DNA from: Lanius collurio
Taxonomy: Eukaryota > Chordata > Aves > Passeriformes > Laniidae
Assembly: GCA_020086605.1 (NCBI GenBank)
Contig: JACBWW010000015.1
Coordinates: 10,357,097 to 10,421,096 of the forward strand
Reading direction: 5' to 3'
Length of the DNA stretch: 64,000 bases
Below the pieces are notes generated by a model that saw only the letters and a program-made list of their open reading frames with translations, was not told the origin of the DNA and ran no database searches. How positions within the stretch are numbered: position 1 is the first letter of the stretch; each line of letters starts with the position of its first letter. Of this stretch, positions 14,801 through 28,840 are shown one piece after another. Both the position numbers and the translations under genes were made by a program.

Positions 14801-15745
14801 CGGCATGTTCTGTGCATGACTGAGAAGATAAACTGTGAAACTGCGCAGTCTTGGATGGGATGGTGGGAAAGCTCATATTTCAGCTGAGGAAGTGTTCCAG
14901 AGATGACAGGACTTGACACTGTAGACAGCTGAATGCTGTTCCAGGTCTTCTCAAAAATCTATACAGGAGAATCTGAAAAGAGCTATCTAAGAAGTGGTTT
15001 CTAGAATCTTTGCTTTGTAGAGGTTTAAAAGACACGGTGACCTATGGTGACTGAGTCCATAGCATGATTTGTACAGGATATACATGGGAGACATAATCAC
15101 AAGTATTCTTATGTATTTTATACACCAGTGGAAAAGTCTGAATTGTTTCTAGTATCAATTTATATTGGCTAAAATTTTTATTTGTGACCAGTGTTTTGGA
15201 AACAATTTTTTTCTTTCTTGGAAAGTCAGTAGGAATAGAAGACAATCTGGTTAATATTTCTGTATTTAATACACTTCTCCTATTCTGACAGAAAGTTATA
15301 CTCTGGTAGTATCTTGTAAAGGGTATATTGCTGTTTGGATTATGATCTAAATCTGAAGAAAATATTTGAGATAAATTGTTGGATGAAAAATAAGGTGCTC
15401 CCTGTCACGATCTCCCTGTTGTCCAGACTAGCATACTTACTAGAACATGACAAACATGTTTTTGGCTCCCACCTTGCCATACAGGAGACAATGTGCATTT
15501 GGGAGCAGGCAGTGGTAAGGGAGTACCTGCAAACTCTAATGGGTTGGCGCACTAAGTTGTGCTGCCAAGCCACAAGGTAGCCATGAGCCCTCTTCCCCTC
15601 ACCTCACCCAGTGATGAAGCCAAGTTAGTTCCAGATGTAATGAAAGCCAGCTGGTGCTTACTTCAGTCTCTAGAGCTAGTGCATAAATACTATATCTGAA
15701 TGTTTTTAAGAAGGGACAAGAAGAACTAACAGGATCAGTGGACAT

Positions 15746-15857
15746 GAGTAATAAGGTAGAGAAACAAAAGGGGGAGTAGGACTGGGGAGAAATAAAAGAT
15801 GAGAATAAGAAGAGATGAAATGAAAGAGTGGGGAGAGGGAAAGAAAAAAAGCAAAGA
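15746..15857 (+). repeat. Purine-rich tract
   Basis: About 110 bases of the + strand are nearly all A and G, with only scattered pyrimidines. The complementary strand is a long polypyrimidine tract. No gene-like signal is present. Such tracts can act as splice enhancers or form triplex DNA, but nothing here shows that this one does. Confidence 0.6.
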
Positions 15858-18800
15858 TTTATTAAAAGTTTTTAAATGGAAGTAAATCAGACGTGCTGCC
15901 AAAATACTGATTTTGAATATAACAATCTCTTTTGAGGTTGTGTACACATATAAATGTGTGATTATTGATTTGCAGATAAACACTGAAGTCATTGGGTGTC
16001 AGCCTCATGGTTTTCTTTCTATGAAGTGTCATTTTCATATATTCTTTCTTTTTTTGCCTGAAGAGAGATGATTTTTGAAGCTATTATTGAAAAGTAATAA
16101 TTTTGTCTTATGAGAGGAACAGATGACATGAAACGATAAGTACTTTTTAAGCATTTCCATGGGGAAAAGTATTCTGGTTTTAAGACTTTTATCCACCTTG
16201 ATGAACTCCATTTTAGTTGAGCTATTTAGAAGCCTTGCTTAGCCTGCTCACAGCTGCAAGTACATCCCAGTTTTGGAAATCTGTATCTTGATCTTTCCTC
16301 ATGATGTTTCTTCCTCACTATTCTGTGAAGTTTTGTTGCCACTCATTACAGATTCTGGTACATCAGAGGAACATACAGTGTTCTCTTCAGCAGAATAATC
16401 TCTTTGTAGTACTTGTTTCTGTCTGCATCATTCCAAAACTGAAAAACAAGCTACTAAATTTATAAATAACCCAAAACTCAAATGAATAAATGCAATGTTA
16501 TGAATAATTTTTTCAAATAAACTAAATTGCACAGATATTTAACTGAAGAAACACAAGGAAAAAAACAAGGAAAATAAAGACTTTTTCTTGAACATTTTCT
16601 CACTAACTAAATATAATCATAGTTTGAAGACAGTGATATCTGTGCATTCACATATATGCATGTGATGCAAGATGAAAGGCATACCCATCTTAGGGCTTTA
16701 AAATTTAATGAATATATTTACAGTAACTGAGTAACTGTAGAAAGCAGTCATATCTTTCTTTACTTGGTCATATCTGATCAGCTGCTATAATAGTCAACAT
16801 TTCCAGAATCTACAATAAAAATTGTTAAAATATATTTTAAATTATGTATTTTTGGTGTAGGTAATTTCTAATGCACAGAAATATATCCCAGAGGAGTTGG
16901 TGAAATGCACAGAAGCTGACAGCAAGCACAGAAGTACAAGACTGAAGCTTTTCAGAAACTTGGTGATATGGATAAGCTGGTGTGAACATGATGTTATCAG
17001 CAAAACTAGAGAGGTGCTTTGGAAATGGTGCATTACATTTGGCAAAAATGAACGATCCTTCTCAAGAAGAAACAGGATAGGTCATGTTAATAATGAAATG
17101 GAAAATTTCATTCAACCTAAATAACTTCCAAATTTTTTTCAATAACTATCTTTTTTATATGTCTTTCCTCCCTCTCTTCTACAATTTTTTCCTCTTTTGT
17201 ACACCTTAACTACCTTTCTCACAAGCCTTCCAAGGACTCAGCACAGCAGTTTTGGAAGACTTGAAGTTCAGCTTTGTGCATCTAAAAATACGAACTTTGG
17301 AAAATTAAGCAGAGATACCATAAAAGAGTATTGAGACTAAATTTAATATCTCATCAATGTTGCATCAATACTTAATATGCTTTCTGCTGTTATTCTTAAA
17401 AACTGATACAGTCCAATTCTGCAGCAGTTTTTATTAAAAACACACTAGCATAGCAAGAAGTATTTTTCTGTTTTAAAAGAAAACATCTAAAACTCAAGCA
17501 CAGGCAGTATTTTTTAGTGACAGTGTCAGTGTTGTTGTGGAGTCATTCTCCATATTCTGAACAAAGGCACGTATTCTCTGTTGAATTCACAATGGATATC
17601 AGTTACACGTAAGTGTAAAGTGTTTAAATGAGAAAATTTGTTGCAAGTCTGTGAGTTTTTTTTAAATTCTAATGTATCTCATTTGAAGTACACATGCTAA
17701 TACTGTTCTATGATCCACTAGATTTTTTGTTTCTGCTTTATTTTTGCACAGGTCATTTTTAGCATATGCTCTCTTCTTATCTTAATAATAAAAAAAAGTA
17801 CGTTTTTATTGATTTTTTAAAAGTTGCTGCAAGAACAACTATGTTTAAGAAAATGTATCAGAAAACGTTGAGATGCTATTGATGCACAGTCATTATTCGT
17901 ATGTGTCCATACAAATGGTCATTGCTGTGGGTGTGATATCACATATCAGGACAGGTATAATTGGAATATAATTGGAATTTGGCATATTTTATTAAACAGT
18001 AATGTATCATTTTATTTGAGAGAACTTATAATATTTTCTGGACTGTTGTGGTTTCTTTTATTTTGGAAATATTTTTCATGTACAAGTGTTTTAATTATGT
18101 CTTATTTATTATATCTTAGGTGTAGCCTTTAAAATGGGATATAAGTCCAAAAATGGGAATAGGTTATCCGAAAATTATTATTTCATTTACTCTGAGATTC
18201 TAAACACAATTTATAATTAACTTTTGCGGAAACTTTATAGGCTAGAAATATATTGTTGTCTAACTTGGAATATTGAATCTATAAAAGTTGCAAGTTTATA
18301 TATATACATAAACCTAGGGTACCATATCTGACGACTTTCAGATCAGCAATTCCAGTAACATGCATCAAATCAAATTTTAACCCATCACAATAACTTTGAA
18401 ATTTCCCTTAGGATTCACTGAATGGTGCATGAAATCAGTTTCAGAAAATACTGAGAGGATATGTTAAGGTTGGGCAGGCAGTTTCAGTCTGCTGAGATGA
18501 TAGTAGAGACAGGAGGGAGAGAGACTTATTATTTGCCACTTCGTTTACTGTCTCTTCAAGAGACTTAAATGCATAAAAGCTGAAATTCCATTCTTCTTCA
18601 TGAGGAGAAAGAGCTAGTCTGTCAGTCAGGGTATGCAAAGTTTGGATTGTTTTGCTTATGCCTAATAAATCGCCTGTGAGAAACAGGCTGTCGACATTAT
18701 GGGAGTAAATTACTGATTTCCCTTGCAACGGAAGGCTTCAAAGCCATACAGATCAGGAGTTGCCTTTCTTGGCCTGGGTCTTCCCTTAGGCTGGAAAAGT

Positions 18801-21800
18801 TTTGATCACAATTGAATGCAACTTCCCAGGGTTCTCAAAACAAAATAGTCTGTAGGGTGAACGCTTTATCTGCACTGTCGTAAATATCCTTAACAAATGT
18901 AGTAGTGATACTTTTCAAAACATGCTCAGTATTCCTGTAGTACAGACACAGGAATATAAGGCAAAAACTAATACATATAGAGTTTGTGCACATTTGTGTG
19001 AAACACAAGGTCTTGAGGAGGTGTTTGAGCCAAAGGACACAAGAAGTGAAATTAATTTAATTAAAGTAAGAATTAAATTTAAAACACATGTACAATGAGC
19101 TTGGAAATTTTGTTTTAGCTTAATCAGTTTGTGAATTTGAAATTAAAAAAAGTGATAGTTGCTGATTTTAATAATGGTTGCCATGCATAATAGTCTTTTA
19201 AAAACTAAAACATTTGTAGCATGTAGGCAGAGACATTCAGAGGAAATCTTGTAAAATTCAGCTAAAAATATCAGAGGGGCAAAATTATTTTCAAAAGGTA
19301 ATACAAAATGATTATTAATTCAAGTGCATTGCAGTTGTTTTACTTGTTTCATTAAAAATACCTTAAAATATGTTTCCTTTATTTACTAAAGTAAATAACA
19401 GTTAAAGAAGCTTTCTTCCTGTAAATGAAACTTAGAAATCCCATTTCCTGGGTGATTTCCTTGTAAAATTAAGAAATATGCCTTAACACAGTAAAAACAA
19501 CTGTATTGGTCCCAGGTTCAGCCACTCTGATGCTTTCTTTCAATCATGAACTTGAGTTGATGTCAAGAGAATGGTATCATTATAATTTGTCCCAAGTGTT
19601 TCTGTAATCTGCACACGTAAGCTTCTGGAATCTACAGTAACCTCAGGAAAACATTTTTTTTTGGGATATATCACTTCAAACTGCTGTCCTTCGTTTTGAA
19701 CCTGGCCCCTCAGTTATTTGGATGGCTTTCTGGTGTTAGAAGAAGCAATAAGCTATCGTGTTGTCATGGAAATGCTTTCCCAGCATTTCCGTGGTATCCA
19801 TTAATTTGTTGGCTTCTGTCAAAACTCTCTGCTTTTTAGTTTCTTTAAAATGATTTTTTTAATATATATTTTCACTGCTCCATACCTTGGTTGCTCTTGT
19901 CTTTCCTCTGAGATTTTACCTACCTTATAGAGGACACAGAGCTGCATGTAGTATTCATGTCTAAAAATCATAGAGCAAAATTATTTAGGGTTTTGGTTGC
20001 TTTTAGATGCTTTCCGAAGAATTCCTAATGATTGATTTGAGTTTTTCTCTGCTGGAGGCGACAGAGTTGATAAAAATGCTTATCATCACTCCACTGTTTC
20101 TCTCCTGACAAATGAACTTGCAGCCTGTTAATCCAAAAATCCTTCAGCTACTTCTTACAGTCACAGTCTACAGTCATTCTTACTACTTCAAAGAACCATT
20201 AAATAACATGGTCTTTGCTTCAGTCATAAGCATAAGTACATATGTCTATGAAATTTTGATTAATATAATAATCTATCATTTATTTAGTAATTTTATTTAT
20301 TTCAAAATAATTTTAAGAATTTTCTTTAAAGGTATTTGCTTCTTTAGTAATTTTTTGTCCTAAAAAATCAGACAAAATATGTTTCAGTAATAAAAGAATT
20401 TGATGCTAACTTCAATGAAGCAAGAGGTCAGCTGATATATTCTACTTTATCCTTTGTACTGTTAAAACATGAAGCACTCTTAATGCTTCTAGGTATTTGA
20501 ATAAAATATACTCCATTCTTGTGAGAGAAAACAGAAACCTTGGGGTGTTAACTTCACATTTGTCTTTCAGAGAAGCTTTAAGTTCTCCCATAAAATAAAT
20601 ATTTCCTAGGATGACCAGTGAATTACTCTCTATTCTTTTCATTGACTAGTACTACAAATAAATGCAGAAATTACTGTTTTCTTTCATGTTTTCTGAAAAT
20701 TTTCTGATGGATTTGGTTTCTACAGGACTTCCTAAAAACAGGAGCTATTACAGTATTACATTTTAAACAAAAAAATGTTTTTCAAGTCTCTTGTCAGCAA
20801 AGACAAAAGAACAGTAAGTGATAATTACAACGTTAAGAGCTTTCAGCTTTTTGTAACAACAGTATTGCCTGAATTTTAATCCAAGCTTGGCAGCTAAAGC
20901 ATTAAGGAGTCATGCAAAATTTATTTATGCTTTTTCTTTTTTTTTTTTTTTCCAGCTTGTTTGTGTGTGTGCTTTTAAATGGATTTTGGGAACAGAAAGA
21001 CTTATTTGCTGGCATAAGATCCTAGCAACAGACACTCATGAACCATGTTTGTTACTTTTCATACTGAAACATTTTACTAAATATGTGAATAATATGTTTA
21101 CAACAAGTTCAAAGCAGAATATACAGCAGATAATGACTAAATTAGTCATGCTAATGGTGATGTGTACTGATTTTAAAATTGCTGTAAAAGAACAGCAAAA
21201 TGACACTGATAGAAAAGCTTTGGTTGTGTCAATTTAAGGAAAGTAGGATCAATGCCAGAAGAGTAAAAGGCACATTACCTAGCTGCTTTTCAGCTAATTC
21301 AAGCCACCAAGTAATGTTATACACTAAGTACAGAGTTTACTGTATTTCATGGACAAAAGACTTTTTGCTTGATTTTAAAAGTTGTTTTAATTTAAATTAG
21401 GTTTGAAATAGGCAAGCAAAATAAATACAGCCTTGGTGTTATCTTAATTTTAAAAAGTGGGTACCATTTGGCATAATGTTCATTAGTTTAAACTCAGAAG
21501 AGTTTTGTGGCTGCTTTGAATAAATACACAGAACTTACGGAAACAAACGAGAAGATTCAAATTTCACATTTGTTAATGGAATTAAATTAACCAAGGCAAT
21601 CTCCAGTTGAGTAATAACTTCTTCCCTTCCTTACATTAACAAGATAATCAATTGTAAAGTGATAAAGACTACAAATATAACATCTCATAATTTTTAGCTT
21701 TTAAAAACTTTTATTCAGAGTGATATTGTAGTTTTTCTTTAATCATCCTTAAGAGACAGTAAGGAACTTAACTTCACCAAATTTCATATACTTAGTGCTT

Positions 21801-24502
21801 CTCTTCCAAATCAGTAGCCTGATTTGGTATTCTAAGACAACAAATTAATTTTATGATTGTGTACAGTCCCCTGCAGGCTATTTTGGGCCATCAAAGGAGT
21901 TGGAGATTGTATTTTTTCATGTATAGGAAAAGAACTGAAATAGTCCTGATTTTGCTATTTATTCTTTAACTTCTTCAGAAAGCTCAAATCGAAGTATAAC
22001 AAATCTTCCCCTAAATGTGCTAAATTTAGAGCATGAAACTGTTCCATGTTATGCACATCGACCCAATGTAGTTAGCATTAAGAAAACAGAATTGTTGGTC
22101 AAAGCACTGTACAGCTGTCACTATCTTTTTTTTTCCTAGCAGAGCCCTACCGCCCCTCTCTGTTTTAAAAGTTCAATGATACAATTTTATCTGTTGAATT
22201 ACAGGAATATTGATAAAGCTTAACTCGTACTAAGAATGGCAACCCAAGATGTATGACTCTTGAAAAAAAACAATGTTAAAATAAGATTCCATTATTTATT
22301 TATCTGTTTTGCTGTTGTAATAGTTTTGCAATGTGCCAGCTTTGATAACTCCATAATTTTTAGTATTTCTTGATTCAGTTGGAGTGATGTCATTTTGCAT
22401 TTGATTTCAGTAAGTTCTGAATATATTTTTGGAAGATATCAGAAAGATATTTATATTAGAAAGTATTTAGAAAATTAGAATAGAAAAACTATTCATAATG
22501 ATCTAATTTTAACTGAAGGACAAGCAAAAGTAGGTCTATAGACTAAATTGTAGCTAACTAAAGAGAAGCAATGAAAAAAGTGCTTTCATAATTTTCAGGG
22601 AAGCACTTGGGATGTTTATGCATTAGAATCTATTTAGTCAACTAAAATCCTGGGAATTAGTAGTGATAAAATGAATATGGGCCTGGATGAAAGGGAGATG
22701 ATACGAGTTCAGTGAAACAGGAAAATACCACTTTGAGAAGGAGTTACTATTGAAGCTCTCCAAAGACCACCTGGGAAGCATACTTATTTAAAGAGTGGAA
22801 ATTGGATAACCTTAATGCCTGACGCAGTAAAAGTGATATGAAAATTAAAGTTACAAAGTACAAGTTCTTATACTTGGCTAATGGTAAGAAATTATACTTT
22901 AGGATAATTACTGAGAAGTAATCTACTGGAAAGAGCAGAGTAGAAGAAAATTGTGTGAACCTGTCGTTTACAGGGCACCTCTGAGAAACCAGGAGAGACC
23001 TGTGTGAAAATGGCAATTGCATTCTACAGATATATTGACCAAAGTCTTTCAGGAAAAGACATGGATTAGTTGATATATTCCACTTAATTAGTCCTAAATA
23101 TTTTTAGAATTTTCTTTAATGTGTTTTCAAGAAGGATAAATTCAAGCTGGATCAAATACAGTAATAACTTCAATAGCAAAAACAAGGTGGGAAGAGCCAA
23201 AAGAACTTGGCTCCGGACCATAAAGCAGGATGAAGGGTATGGAAGTTTGCAGAATGGCTTCAGCAGCCAGGGAAATTATCAAATTTCAACTTTCAACTAT
23301 CTAACACACCTTCGTCAACCAGTGCAGGAATAACTTATATTTAAATGATTAGTTTTGATTTGGTTTACTTGTTTGGGGTTGTTGGTTGATTGGTTTTGGT
23401 TTTGCTTTGTTGTTTAAAATCTTTGATGTTTTTGAACCTCTTCAGTAAGAGTTCCTTTATCCTGGTCAATATTAAAGTTCTAAAATGTCTGCCTAATAGT
23501 TAATATTTATCCTGCTTTCACACCTTTTGTCCTATTTTATAATAGCTTTATTTTATTTCCAACCAGATATTTTTACAGAGTTGTCAGTTGTCTTCATCTC
23601 CTAACTATACTTCTAGCTTTTATTTATTTGGGTTGTTTTGCTTTGGGTTCTTTTTGTTTGCATTTTTCCCCTTTATCTGAAAGAGTGTATCCAGTAACTT
23701 TTATAATTAAGAACCAGGGATGCGTGTCAGATTGATACTGCCTCTGGAGGAGTTACAAACAAACTCATTAATACAGTACACCATAGTAGAGGATCCAAGC
23801 TTCTAAAAATAGCAAGCTGTAAAAGGTAGTGTCTGCTGGCTACTTATAATCTTACTGCTCTGTAAACAACAATACCCACATTTGATTTTTTCTTGGTGAT
23901 GGTGTCAGTAAACAGAATTAATTTGACTTCCAAATTTTCTAAACCTTTGCTCTGCTTTTTCACTTAACATTAAATGAACAAAATGTGTGTGACTAAACTT
24001 AAAACAATTATTATTGATCTACAAATGCAACAGGGAGGGAAAGCTAGGAGTCATCCTAGTCAGGAATATCTCTTAGTGACATGACATCAGTATCTGTCTA
24101 AAAAGTATTTGGTCTCAGAACCAGGTTTATTTCTTTCAAGGAGAAAACAAGAGATGGGAAATCCATCATTTAAGTCCTGGCCGATATTTCCGAAGGATTG
24201 TCACAGTGCCTGAACTGTGACACAAGTTCTGCTCTCTGCACTTGGCAGCTTCTTGTACACACCACACCCACCCCCTGCAATGTTTGCCTCTTTCACTGTG
24301 GTTGCAGACAGTTAAAGGGCAGGAATTTTTAGGGAGTTCCCTGCCAAAGATTCTGCACCAAATACTGCCCTGTAAGATTAGTGCTTTTTGGGTTGGGTGG
24401 TAACTTTATTTCCCCCAATAAGGAGAAAATATATGCAATAGTATTCTCTCAAGAAATTAAACTGTAATGTAACTTACATACCTTTTTTCCTATTAAATAA
24501 TA

Positions 24503-24555
24503 ATATACATATATATAATAGATATATGTATATATATATATGTATAATATATAAC
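24503..24555. repeat. AT-rich microsatellite
   Basis: An imperfect (AT)n/(TA)n run with interspersed ATAG and TGTA units. It is ordinary intronic simple sequence. Confidence 0.85.
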
Positions 24556-26768
24556 GGATTTTGCACAAATGTTTAGCATTTTGCAGGAAAGCAGTGATTC
24601 CAGCATTTATTAGAATAGGGGTTTTTTCAAAACTCTTAAGAAATATGTAACATCACTGAATTGACTAGTTCCATGTAGTACAACTGTTTCTCATTTTTTT
24701 AAATTCTGCATTTGGACCTTTTGTTACAATATAGTCATGAGATAAAAATTGCAAATGACATTTCAAAAAAATTTTAGAATTTTTTCAGAAATTCTGTGGG
24801 AGTTTCTCTGCCAAAACTACTGTTACCGTCCTATATTATTATTATTGTCGTTGTTATTACCATCATTATCTTAATTGTTTTTATGATAAGATTATCATTA
24901 CTATAAAAAGCAAGGCAGTTTAAAAAAAGGCATTTGAACTCTTGGTGTCTACGAAATTATAGTCTCTCATTTTTGATTTCAGAGCATCATCTTTCTCATG
25001 TATGAAATGTTAAGTTTTATATTTGATAGAGGCTCTCTTTTCTAGTGTCATCCTCTAATTAAAAGTTATAAACATCTGTAAGAGTGACTGGCCTTGTTTA
25101 TGAAGGCATCCATAGAAATACTGATGTTAAGTGAAAAAAGACTCTGAAATCTTGTAGAATTTAAATTACCTGTGTCAATTTACCATGTGAAGGTTAGCAG
25201 TTTTCCTAGACAGCCCTATAACACCGGCCAATTTCATGATCTTTCATGCCTTTCCTAAATTGAATAATGACTTTGAAAAATACAGGTAATATAAATTTAT
25301 AAATGAAATACCAGAATATTTATCTCACTTTTGAGATCTTTGCATAGTGAGCTCAGTAAAGAAGCAAAATATATGCACTATTAGTTGGTTACCAGAAGTT
25401 TAGAATCCTTCAGTAGCCATGCAGTTATGTCTCAGTAAGTCTGCAAGGTGGTGTCGCTGAAGAACCATCTCCTGTAGGATAGAAGATGAAGTGCTTCTGA
25501 GAGTGCAGTAGATTTTTAAAACTACACTAAACATCAGAAGAGTCATTGGTACATTTCCTTCGTGTAAGGCATTGTGTCAAGTAATGTTTCTAGTTAAAAA
25601 AGGTCAGTCTCATTTGGGCACGTCTGGTGGGCACCATCACTCACATTTTGAGTCATAGAGTGCATTTTTTCTGAAAGAGGAAAGAATCTGGGGGCCTCTC
25701 TTTGCAACTAAGTATAAAATTATTATTTTAATCACATTTTTTAAGAGTTTAATTTACTTATTGAAAAGCCAAACTTACTTTCCTGAGGATGCTAATGTGC
25801 TTTTCTAATGCTTGGAAGGAGGGGAAGGAGGACAGGAGGGAAGTGTTAATTACGAAGTATTGCTTTGATGAGGCTGAAAGGAACCTATAGAAGATCTTAA
25901 CTTCGTTACAGCTTCCTCCTTTCCTGTAATGAAAGAATTAATGTCTCTTATTTGAAAGTATTTTCATAATTAAAAGAGAATAGACACAGGATGTTTTTTG
26001 TAGTTTACTTGAAGAATGAAAGATAAAAAAGAGTTTTTTCATGCTTTAGCAGCTGAGCGGAAAAATTGTTATTTGGATGATCTTCAGTTCCTATATAATT
26101 CTTTTGTCTAATATGACAAAATCCTTACAAATATAGAATTTAAATAGGTTATATTTAGTCAGACCCACCACAGGAGAAAAGCTAACTCTCAGCTGATCAG
26201 CCTGTAACTTAAAGCAATTACACAAGAGGGAAGAGTATGCAATTTTATCAGTTTGATGTGTATCATTCCTTTTCTATACAAGTGTCCAGATGAGTTCTAG
26301 ACATAGAAGAAATTTAGCCTTCTGTTAATATTGGAGCTATTTAATGCATATATGAACAGAGAAAGATTAAAGGTCTGGACTCCTATCACATATGTCTAAA
26401 TTTTTGTAAGATTTTTTTAAAGATTGACTAATGATGAACAGTTTGTTAGCCTGAAAAAAGTAGAATAGGGGTTCTGACTAGTCCACTGCACCTACCTTAA
26501 CTGTCAGATAACTTCCAGTGTCTGATTTGGGATACACAGTCAGGTGTATTACAGTCTTTCCTCTGGAATTCACTTTCATGCTGCTTCTTACAGTCTGATG
26601 CTTGTCAGTCAATTTAATTGAAATGTCACGCTGACCTTTATATGAAATACTCTGAAATTACTGGGGGTTTTGGAAATTCTTTTTACTTTCATTCCAGCTA
26701 AAATACTTGAATTACCAATATACAAAAAGTTCATGCTGATTAGGTTCATGAAACTGCCTGGTAATTGA

Positions 26769-27008
<240 letters not shown>

Positions 27009-27183
27009 TAAATAATAGCGAAGTGATGCATAACAAGCTACATACTTCTGCTGTTTCAAAGAAAAGAAATGGAAATGATATGCAACAAACGAAATCTGTT
27101 TTTATTTGCTTTGTATTTGAACCCCTGTTAAATACAGAGAAACTATGTTTCACAGACCAATAATTTAAAAAAAATAAATACAG

Positions 27184-27514
27184 NNNNNNNNNNNNNNNNN
27201 NNNNNNNNNNNNNNNNNNNNNNNNNNNNNNNNNNNNNNNNNNNNNNNNNNNNNNNNNNNNNNNNNNNNNNNNNNNNNNNNNNNNNNNNNNNNNNNNNNNN
27301 NNNNNNNNNNNNNNNNNNNNNNNNNNNNNNNNNNNNNNNNNNNNNNNNNNNNNNNNNNNNNNNNNNNNNNNNNNNNNNNNNNNNNNNNNNNNNNNNNNNN
27401 NNNNNNNNNNNNNNNNNNNNNNNNNNNNNNNNNNNNNNNNNNNNNNNNNNNNNNNNNNNNNNNNNNNNNNNNNNNNNNNNNNNNNNNNNNNNNNNNNNNN
27501 NNNNNNNNNNNNNN
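27184..27514. other. Assembly gap (331 N)
   Basis: An unbroken run of N starts 223 bases after the donor-side exon end. Translated open frames that span it are artefacts. The true gap length is unknown; the flank on the right enters repeat-like sequence, which may be why the assembly failed here. Confidence 0.99.
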
Positions 27515-27569
27515 ACATATATTTTGAGTATGAAAAAAACAAACAAAAAAACAAAACAACAAAAACCAA

Positions 27570-27915
27570 GCAGAGAAAGTTCTTGTTCTGGGTGCAAGTG
27601 CCCAGGAACTGGCAGCAGGGGCCACAGGTGGGGCCTCTCAGGGAAAGGAACAGGGGGTGTCCCATGTTGTATGCAGTCAGTCCCAAGGGACCATCAGCAG
27701 GGCAGCTACTCAGACACACTCGTGGCATCTCTGAAAGAACATTCAAAAAAGAGCATGAAAAAACAGGGAGAGAGAGAGAGAGAGAGAGAGATTAGAGAAC
27801 AAAGAAGAGCAAGAAACAGCAGAGGAAAGTCTAAGTCTGGAGAAGCAGTAGGTACTCCTTGGTGAAGCAGATACCCAAAACATCCACACTGGAGCAGGTT
27901 TATCTTTAAGGACTT
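27570..27915 (+). mobile_element. Possible ERV LTR remnant, left part
   Basis: This stretch is richer in G than the surrounding intron. It contains a (GA)n run at 27768-27791 and the segment CACACTGGAGCAGGTTTATC at about 27885, which resembles text I associate with avian ERVL-type LTRs. No clean LTR end is visible. The resemblance is from memory and is weaker than for the other LTRs. The next sequence is a sense CR1, after which more LTR-like sequence resumes. Confidence 0.35.
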
Positions 27916-27924
27916 GACCAATTG

Positions 27925-28660
27925 CCTGACCAGTCTGGTTGACCTTCTATGATCCAGTGATGACAGTTGTTGAGAAGGGAAGGTAAACAGATGTTACCCA
28001 TCTAGACTTCTGCAAGCCTTCAGTTTGGTACCGTGCAACATCCTTCTCTCCAAATTGGGGATGGATGGATGGATGGATGGATGGATGGATGGATGGATGG
28101 ATGGANTCCAAATTGGGGATGGATGGATGGATGGATGGATGGATGGATGGATGGATGGATGGATGGATGGATGGATGGATGGATGGATCCAGAGGTAATG
28201 GTCAACAACTCTGTGTTATTGTGTCTAAGTGGAGGCCAGTGACCAAGAAGGGTCTCTCAGGGATGTGTCTTGGGAGTGGTGCTCTTCAAAACCTCTATCA
28301 ATGACACAGACAGTGTGATTGTGTGCACCCTCAGCAAGTTTGCACATGGCATGAAGCTGAGTGGTATGTTTGACACATCTCAAAGATGGGGTGCCATCCA
28401 GGGAGACCTGGACAAATCTGAGAAGTGGACCCAGAGGAACCTCATGAGGTTCAATGAGTCCAAGTGCAAGGTGCTGCACCTGGGTCAGGGCAATCCCAGA
28501 TAAAAGCACAGACTGGGAGAAGACATTGAGAGCAGATGAGAAAGACTCTAATGGGTGAGAGCTGGACACACCAGCAGTGTGTGCTTGCAGTCCAGAAGGT
28601 CAACTGCATCCTGGGCTGCATCACAAGATGAGTGGCCAGCAGGTCGAGGGAGGCAATTGT
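27925..28660 (+). mobile_element. CR1 LINE fragment (ORF2 reverse transcriptase region), sense
   Basis: Degraded CR1 ORF2, C-terminal reverse-transcriptase part. Typical pieces in order are ATCTAGACTTCTGCAAGCCTT (about 28000), a stretch corresponding to the conserved region ahead of the catalytic motif, ACCCTCAGCAAGTTTGCACA (about 28328), CTCATGAGGTTCAATGAGTC (about 28441) and GTGCTGCACCTGGGTCAGGG (about 28471), then GGCCAGCAGGTCGAGGGAGG (about 28633). A GGAT microsatellite interrupts it at 28059-28189. Several frames are broken and both the 5' part and the 3' UTR are missing, so it cannot move. Confidence 0.82.
28059..28189 (+). repeat. (GGAT)n microsatellite within CR1
   Basis: Two tracts of GGAT repeats, about 47 bp and about 72 bp. 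Each is preceded by the same 12-base flank TCCAAATTGGGG (28049-28060 and 28107-28118), with one undetermined base at 28106 between them. The array sits where CR1 ORF2 normally contains short GGATGG-type sequence, so the seed was probably the transposon itself. Frames reading MDGW or HPSI repeats are by-products, not genes. Copy number is likely to be polymorphic and may be wrong in the assembly. Confidence 0.93.
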
Positions 28661-28724
28661 CTAAATTGATCAAGGCTGTTTCTGCCCACCATGGTACTTA
28701 TTAAGCAATCTCCCAGTGTTTGTC

Positions 28725-28840
28725 TGAACTGATGAGCTTTCTCATTCATATTTCTCTTATCTTCTGCCCCTGTCCTACTGTGGAAGAGGAATGAGTGAGA
28801 GAGCAGCCGGATGGGAGCATGGCTATTAGCCAGAGCACAT
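28725..28840 (+). mobile_element. Possible ERV LTR remnant, right (3') part
   Basis: TGATGAGCTTTCTC, then a C/T-rich stretch, CCCTGTCCTACTGTGGAAG, a run of GAGTGAGAGAG and TATTAGCCAG follow the order seen near the 3' ends of avian ERVL-like LTRs. The terminal ACA is not recognisable, so the end is degraded. Together with 27570-27915 it suggests an LTR interrupted by the CR1 insertion. Confidence 0.45.

Noticed and set aside
18441..18728. Minus-strand open frame of 95 codons
   Set aside because: No motif or family resemblance; chance frame in intron.
28020..28304. Open frames with MDGW or HPSI repeats on both strands
   Set aside because: They are translations of the GGAT microsatellite inside a dead CR1.
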